Made by a program: the position numbers and the translations under genes. A model generated the notes under the pieces. That model saw only the letters and a program-made list of their open reading frames with translations. It did not search any database and was not told where the DNA came from. Source: JALZAA01 sp035316025 (GTDB lineage Bacteria > Actinomycetota > Acidimicrobiia > IMCC26256 > JACDBD01). From it: a DNA stretch of 7,347 nucleotides. The stretch spans positions 1-7,347 of the forward strand of contig DATFXL010000016.1 in the NCBI GenBank assembly GCA_035316025.1. Direction: 5' to 3'. Shown one piece after another: positions 6,284-7,347 of the stretch (position 1 is its first letter; each line of letters opens with the position of its first letter).

Positions 6284-6289
6284 TCCTCT
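6284..6289 (-). promoter_or_regulatory. Ribosome binding site (AGAGGA) of the amidase
   Basis: The minus strand reads AGAGGA with a 7-nt spacer to ATG 6276. This is a good Shine-Dalgarno sequence and fixes the amidase start. Confidence 0.7.
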
Positions 6290-6302
6290 CGCGGCTGACT
6301 GA

Positions 6303-6316
6303 CGAACGTATGTTCG
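6303..6316. promoter_or_regulatory. Perfect palindrome CGAACGTATGTTCG, LexA/SOS-box-like operator
   Basis: Arms CGAAC and GTTCG around GTAT match the CGAAC-N4-GTTCG SOS box described for LexA of Bacillus and of actinobacteria such as Mycobacterium. It lies 26 nt upstream of the amidase start codon, where a bound repressor would block transcription. Other repressors, for example of the TetR family, also use short palindromes, so LexA is not proven. There is no SOS gene in the window. Confidence 0.5.
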
Positions 6317-6330
6317 GTACCATCGGTTCC
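6305..6330 (-). promoter_or_regulatory. Candidate ECF-sigma promoter for the amidase
   Basis: The minus strand has GGAACC (6330-6325), a 16-nt spacer and CGTT (6308-6305). This resembles the GGAAC/GTT promoters read by stress-type ECF sigma factors such as mycobacterial SigE and SigH. Transcription would start roughly 5-10 nt downstream, leaving a leader of about 20-25 nt that holds the AGAGGA site. The -10 end lies inside the CGAAC-N4-GTTCG palindrome. No better sigma-70 promoter was found upstream of this gene. Confidence 0.35.
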
Positions 6331-6637
6331 TCGACGATTACGAGGCCCGTCAAAACGCGACCGGGTCGGACGGCGGCTCTAAAGATGCATGCCCGCTTGC
6401 TCTTCCGGCACCGCTGCCGTGAGGCGTATGGTCAGAACGGCGACGATCACGGTGACGAGTTCGTCGAGCGGCAAGCGTCACCGAGCTGAACGGCGAAGTT
6501 GACGAACGGCAGGCCGGCATTCGGACCCGCGCTCGGTGTTATCTCCCCGTTCACGAATCTCTGGCAGTTCTGGCGCGGCCGTGTGCTCAGTGCAGGTGCT
6601 CATTGTCCGGTCCGGGCGCCTCTGCGAGACTGCCAGG

Positions 6638-7347
6638 ATGCGGTCGATTCTCGAACGTGGCTGGCTGCGTGCGGGTGCGGTAGGCGCCATCGCCGTGATC
6701 CTGGGCATCGCCGTTTGCACGCCGGCCGGCGCGGCGGCGGGAGACCGGTCGCGGCGCGACCGGCGCATCAGTGTTGACGGCGGGGTCGTCATCGCGTCGG
6801 ACGAGACCGTGAACGGTCCGGTGGTATCGGTCCACGGTCCGGCCGTCATCAATGGCGTGGTCACCGACAAGGTGTACGTCGGCCGGGGAGACGTGCGCAT
6901 CAATGGCCGGGTCACGGGTGACGTGTTCGTGGTCGACGGCGACGCAATCGTGAACGGGCGTGTGGGCGGCGATGTGATCGCGGTCTTGGGTCGCGTGAAC
7001 GTGCGCAGTGGTGCGCGGGTGGGCGGTGATGTCGTGTCGCGCCGCGACCCTCAGGTCGCCTCCGGCACGGTGGCCGGGAAGGTGAGGCACTTCAACGTTT
7101 CGAGCATCTTCCGGGGTTTGCTGATCGCGTTCTTGCTGTTCTCGTGGATCGCGGTGACGGTCTCGGTGGCGATTCTCGGCCTGCTGTTCGTGCTGTTGTT
7201 CCCGCGCGCCGCCGACGCGACCGTCGCTGCCGGACGGAGAGTGTGGCCATCGTTCGGGTGGGGCGCGCTCGTCGGCATCGTCGGACCGATCCTCGGCGTC
7301 CTCGTGCTGGTGACAATCGTGGGTATTCCCCTCGGGCTGGGGGTGCT
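6638..7347 (+). CDS. Secreted bactofilin-like (polymer-forming) beta-helix protein with C-terminal membrane segments, 3' truncated
   Basis: The frame is open from ATG 6638 to the window end (236 residues seen). Residues 1-34 form a signal peptide: a positive start (R2, R7, R11), a hydrophobic core and AGAAA before GD, where type I cleavage is likely. C27 lacks a proper lipobox. Residues 44-153 are about six repeats of roughly 17 residues with the pattern hydrophobic-x-N/D-G-x-V-x-G-D-V, such as VRINGRVTGDVFVVDG and AIVNGRVGGDVIAVLG; this is the right-handed beta-helix of bactofilin/DUF583 proteins. Then come membrane segments at about 160-188 (one long or two short) and about 207-236, still open. 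Classical bactofilins are cytosolic and lack both a signal and these membrane parts, so the repeats here should lie outside the membrane. The Shine-Dalgarno is weak (GAG 9 nt upstream); GTG 6596 is a less likely start. Confidence 0.85.
   Translation, partial: MRSILERGWLRAGAVGAIAVILGIAVCTPAGAAAGDRSRRDRRISVDGGVVIASDETVNGPVVSVHGPAVINGVVTDKVYVGRGDVRINGRVTGDVFVVDGDAIVNGRVGGDVIAVLGRVNVRSGARVGGDVVSRRDPQVASGTVAGKVRHFNVSSIFRGLLIAFLLFSWIAVTVSVAILGLLFVLLFPRAADATVAAGRRVWPSFGWGALVGIVGPILGVLVLVTIVGIPLGLGV

Larger units (their letters stand above)
6277..6637. other. Divergent intergenic region between the amidase and the bactofilin-like gene
   Basis: About 360 nt without a credible gene. The left part holds the amidase ribosome site, a CGAAC-N4-GTTCG palindrome and an ECF-like promoter, all described separately. 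Further right are small GC-rich inverted repeats: CCTCG/CGAGG at 6329-6345 with a 7-nt loop, and CGGCA/TGCCG at 6406-6419 with a 4-nt loop. No tRNA fold, protein-like short frame or clear housekeeping promoter for the right-hand gene was found. Confidence 0.6.

Noticed and set aside
6406..6419. CGGCA/TGCCG hairpin as a terminator
   Set aside because: Five-bp stem without a U-tract, in a divergent region where no transcript is expected to end.
4891..6489. A 532-codon open frame on the plus strand across the amidase
   Set aside because: Antisense shadow of a full-length amidase with an intact triad. The translation is Arg/Gly/Val-rich without domain motifs, as expected in GC-rich DNA.
6420..6490. 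Possible tRNA-like stretch around GAGTTCGTCGAG
   Set aside because: No acceptor stem, anticodon arm or D arm can be paired around it.
6499..6504. TTGACG as a -35 element for the bactofilin-like gene
   Set aside because: No TAnnnT-like -10 occurs at 16-19 nt downstream.
6300..6508. Direct repeat TGACGAACG at 6300-6308 and 6500-6508
   Set aside because: Only 9 bp, differing flanks, and the second copy lacks the palindromic partner; probably chance.
6710..6718. Lipobox at C27 of the bactofilin-like protein
   Set aside because: Val precedes the Cys instead of Gly/Ala/Ser, and a better type I site (AGAAA) follows.
6478..7090. Minus-strand open frames opposite the bactofilin-like gene
   Set aside because: The plus strand gives a clear signal peptide, periodic repeats and membrane helices; the minus frames give only composition-biased sequence.

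Overview
This is a dense, GC-rich window. It uses GTG and TTG starts, has very short intergenic gaps, and carries a LuxR-type two-component pair whose sensor domain resembles the actinobacterial DosS/DosT type. Together these suggest a chromosome segment of an actinomycete-like organism (Actinomycetota). Genus cannot be decided from the sequence. There are no tRNA or rRNA genes, no CRISPR array, no transposase and no other sign of a mobile element.

Layout. (1) Bases 1-1271, plus strand: the C-terminal end of a DegT/DnrJ/EryC1-type sugar aminotransferase, coupled through an ATGA overlap to an extended-SDR nucleotide-sugar epimerase/dehydratase. This looks like the tail of a surface-sugar or glycoconjugate operon entering from the left. 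(2) Bases 1273-2100, minus strand: a classical SDR oxidoreductase that ends 1 nt from the epimerase stop. (3) Bases 2153-4832, plus strand: a tight operon of a cytosolic GAF-domain histidine kinase, a NarL/LuxR-family response regulator (TTG start, 8-nt overlap) and a DUF72 TIM-barrel protein (GTG start, 3-nt gap). (4) Bases 4840-6276, minus strand: an amidase-signature hydrolase resembling 6-aminohexanoate-cyclic-dimer hydrolase (NylA). (5) Bases 6277-6637: a divergent intergenic region. (6) Base 6638 to the end, plus strand: a secreted bactofilin-like beta-helix protein with C-terminal membrane segments, cut by the window edge.

How the genes work together. The kinase and regulator should form one phosphorelay. 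The kinase GAF domain keeps a His and a Tyr at the 22-residue spacing of the heme ligand and distal Tyr of mycobacterial DosS, so a heme-based gas or redox sensor is a concrete hypothesis. The kinase and the SDR diverge from a 52-bp region where a small palindrome touches a candidate -10 element on each strand. Both convergent junctions (epimerase/SDR and DUF72/amidase) carry inverted repeats at the stop codons, without U-tracts. The amidase promoter region holds a perfect CGAAC-N4-GTTCG palindrome (LexA/SOS-box type) that overlaps a candidate ECF-sigma promoter. No complete new multi-gene defence or metabolic system was recognised; the most notable signals are the sensor domain and these regulatory sites.
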